From Gammaproteobacteria bacterium (GTDB taxonomy: Bacteria; Pseudomonadota; Gammaproteobacteria; Steroidobacterales; Steroidobacteraceae): DNA of 35,857 nucleotides. Below the pieces are notes generated by a model, which was not told the origin of the DNA, did no database searches, and saw nothing but the letters and a program-made list of their open reading frames with translations. The DNA is taken from positions 1-35,857 of the forward strand of contig VGVB01000029.1 of NCBI GenBank assembly GCA_016882265.1, in the 5' to 3' direction. The stretch's first letter is position 1. The number at the start of each line of letters is the position of its first letter. Shown one piece after another: positions 34,510 to 35,857 of this stretch. The translations under genes were made by a program, and so were the position numbers.

Positions 34510-35109
34510 TCAGGAGATGATCTGGCGCCCGGCCAGCGCGTGGGCCAGCGTACCGCCGTCCACGTACTCGAGCTCGCCGCCGACCGGCACGCCGTGCGCA
34601 ATGCGCGAGGCGCGGATGCCGCGGCGCAGGACCAGTTCGCCGAGGTAGTGCGCGGTCGCCTCGCCCTCGACCGTCGGATTCGTCGCCAGGATCACCTCGC
34701 GCACCTCGCCGGCATCGAGCAGCGCTTCGAGCTCGCGCAGGCCGAGCTGCTCCGGACCGATACCGTCGAGCGGCGACAGGTGCCCCATCAGCACGAAGTA
34801 GCGCCCGCGATAGCCGCCCGACTGCTCGATCGCGACGACGTCGGCCGGGGACTCGACCACGCACAGGACGGTCGCGTCGCGGCGCGGCGCCGCGCAGGTC
34901 TCGCACAGCTCGGTGTCGGTGAACATGCGGCAGCGCCGGCAGTGACCGACGTGCTCGGTGGCCTCGAGCAGCGCGCGGGCCAGCGCCCGCCCGCCGTCGC
35001 GGTTGCGCTCGAGCAGGTGGAAAGCCATGCGCTGCGCCGACTTGGGCCCGACCCCCGGCAGCACGCGCAGGGCCTCGATCAGTCGCGCCAGTCCCGGCGA
35101 ATACTTCAC
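34510..35109 (-). CDS. recR: recombination mediator protein RecR
   Basis: This 199-residue protein works with RecF and RecO to load RecA at gaps. It has an N-terminal helix-hairpin-helix ([20 protein letters not shown], about 15-34), a four-cysteine zinc finger [16 protein letters not shown] (about 57-72) and a Toprim domain with [19 protein letters not shown] (about 84-102), followed by [10 protein letters not shown]. It is third in the classic dnaX-ybaB-recR cluster, 10 bases after ybaB, consistent with co-transcription. Confidence 0.97.
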   Translation of the reverse strand: MKYSPGLARLIEALRVLPGVGPKSAQRMAFHLLERNRDGGRALARALLEATEHVGHCRRCRMFTDTELCETCAAPRRDATVLCVVESPADVVAIEQSGGYRGRYFVLMGHLSPLDGIGPEQLGLRELEALLDAGEVREVILATNPTVEGEATAHYLGELVLRRGIRASRIAHGVPVGGELEYVDGGTLAHALAGRQIIS

Positions 35110-35119
35110 GGCGGGGACT

Positions 35120-35452
35120 TCAGAACGGCAGCTTCATGCCCGGCGGCAACTGCATGCCGCCCATCGCCTCGGCCATGTGCTGCTGCACGGCCGCGGCCAC
35201 GCGGCGGACGGCATCGTTGCAGGCCGCGGCGACGAGGTCTTCGAGCATCTCACGATCGTCGCCGACCACGGCCGGATCGATCTGCACGCGGCGCACCTCG
35301 TGACGGCCGTTCATCACGATGCGGACCATGCCGCCGCCGGCCTCGCCGGTAACCTCCAGCGCGCCGAGCTGTTCCTGCGCCTTCTGCACGCTGGCCTGAA
35401 GCTGCTGCGCCTGGCGCATCAGGTTGCCGATGTTGCCTTTCATCCCCGACAT
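35120..35452 (-). CDS. ybaB: YbaB/EbfC nucleoid-associated DNA-binding protein
   Basis: This protein of about 110 residues is a small dimeric DNA-binding protein found between dnaX and recR in many bacteria. [20 protein letters not shown] at the N-terminus is the helical hallmark. It is followed by the beta sheet [20 protein letters not shown] and a C-terminal helix with [21 protein letters not shown] start three codons in (ATG at 35443) fits many homologues and is an equally good choice. One base separates it from the dnaX stop. Confidence 0.95.
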   Translation of the reverse strand: MSGMKGNIGNLMRQAQQLQASVQKAQEQLGALEVTGEAGGGMVRIVMNGRHEVRRVQIDPAVVGDDREMLEDLVAAACNDAVRRVAAAVQQHMAEAMGGMQLPPGMKLPF

Positions 35453-35453
35453 T

Positions 35454-35857
35454 CTACCCGACCGGCTTGATCGAGTCCGGCTGGATCACTGCGCCGAAGC
35501 GGTCGCGCAGCGTGCGCACGGTCGGGTCGCTCTCCAGTTCGAGGCGCGCCTGTTCGAGTCGCTCGTCGCGCGCCTGCTCCTCGCGCCGCGCCGGAGTATC
35601 GGCAGCCGCGGCACTGACTTCGAACTCGAGCACCACCGGCGCGCCGGTAAGCTGCGCCAGCGCCTGCCGCAGCCGCTCTTCCGTCTGGCGCGTGCGCATC
35701 GACTCGGCGCGGGCATCGAGGTGCAGCCGGAACCGCCGGCCGGCCCGCGCCCGCAGTTCGCAGTTGGCGGCGAGCTGCCGCGCCGCGCCCTGCAGGTCGA
35801 GCTGCGCGACGAGGGCCGGCCAGTCCACTGGTACCGGTGCGGTGGCGGGGCCCGCGG
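35454..35857 (-). CDS. dnaX: DNA polymerase III subunit tau/gamma, C-terminal part; 5' end outside the window
   Basis: About 134 residues of the C-terminus are present, continuing in frame past the window edge. The segment [20 protein letters not shown] to the end ([17 protein letters not shown]) matches domain V of tau, which contacts the polymerase alpha subunit. A proline- and alanine-rich linker ([10 protein letters not shown]) precedes it. The AAA+ clamp-loader domains and any programmed frameshift signal lie upstream of the window. The gene is followed closely by ybaB and recR. Confidence 0.9.
   Translation of the reverse strand, partial: AGPATAPVPVDWPALVAQLDLQGAARQLAANCELRARAGRRFRLHLDARAESMRTRQTEERLRQALAQLTGAPVVLEFEVSAAAADTPARREEQARDERLEQARLELESDPTVRTLRDRFGAVIQPDSIKPVG

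Noticed and set aside
1..35857. CRISPR arrays, insertion sequences, integrase, prophage genes, riboswitches
   Set aside because: No regularly spaced repeats, terminal inverted repeats with transposase, phage proteins or recognisable riboswitch cores were seen on reading both strands.

Overview
The window is a gene-dense, GC-rich chromosomal segment with no intergenic gap over 300 bases, and it most likely comes from a gammaproteobacterium. The evidence is a one-piece tmRNA end, the dnaX-ybaB-recR order, oligoribonuclease, a YqiB-type DUF1249 protein, the divergent ppsR/ppsA pair, a Tsp-type periplasmic protease, and outer-membrane proteins (TonB receptor, beta-barrel, lipoproteins). The exact order cannot be fixed by eye. 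No CRISPR array, insertion sequence, integrase or rRNA was seen.

Layout. 1-860: 3' end of ssrA (tmRNA), then a mazEF toxin-antitoxin pair with its own promoter and operator. 902-6662: an EthD-domain protein converging on a leftward four-gene set (beta-barrel, trans-sulfuration lyase, cysteine desulfurase, M1 aminopeptidase lipoprotein) with 4-base stop/start overlaps among the first three genes. 6687-14999: a self-contained accessory cluster holding an exported metallo-beta-lactamase-fold hydrolase, an MFS transporter, an exported YtcJ-type amidohydrolase, a TetR regulator, a TonB-dependent receptor broken by a frameshift, and an agmatinase-family ureohydrolase. 15071-20659: a lipid-kinase gene, then a leftward operon for a 2-oxoacid:ferredoxin oxidoreductase (KorAB type) and a GltD-like flavoprotein with ferredoxin domains. 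20732-22353: a Gfo/Idh/MocA dehydrogenase and two small membrane proteins. 22357-26737: a small membrane protein, an M28 peptidase lipoprotein and a frameshifted membrane protein with a spermidine-synthase-like domain. 26849-30538: tail-specific protease, a coiled-coil protein and DUF1249. 30607-35857: ppsR/ppsA, orn, recR, ybaB and the 3' end of dnaX.

The most interesting signal is regulatory. The two divergent promoter regions of the 6.7-15.0 kb cluster (10650-10689 and 13941-13966) share a 26-base element made of three TGGACT-type half-sites, 21 of 26 bases identical and in the same spacing. The only regulator between them is the TetR gene. This ties the amidohydrolase operon, tetR, the TonB receptor and the ureohydrolase into one probable regulon: outer-membrane uptake, export or import by MFS, two periplasmic hydrolases and a cytoplasmic guanidino- or amidino-hydrolase. 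I infer a system for importing and breaking down (or detoxifying) a small guanidino/amide compound. The substrate is not visible in the sequence.

Two genes (TonB receptor, spermidine-synthase-like protein) carry single frameshifts with both halves otherwise well conserved, so they are either recent pseudogenes or assembly errors.
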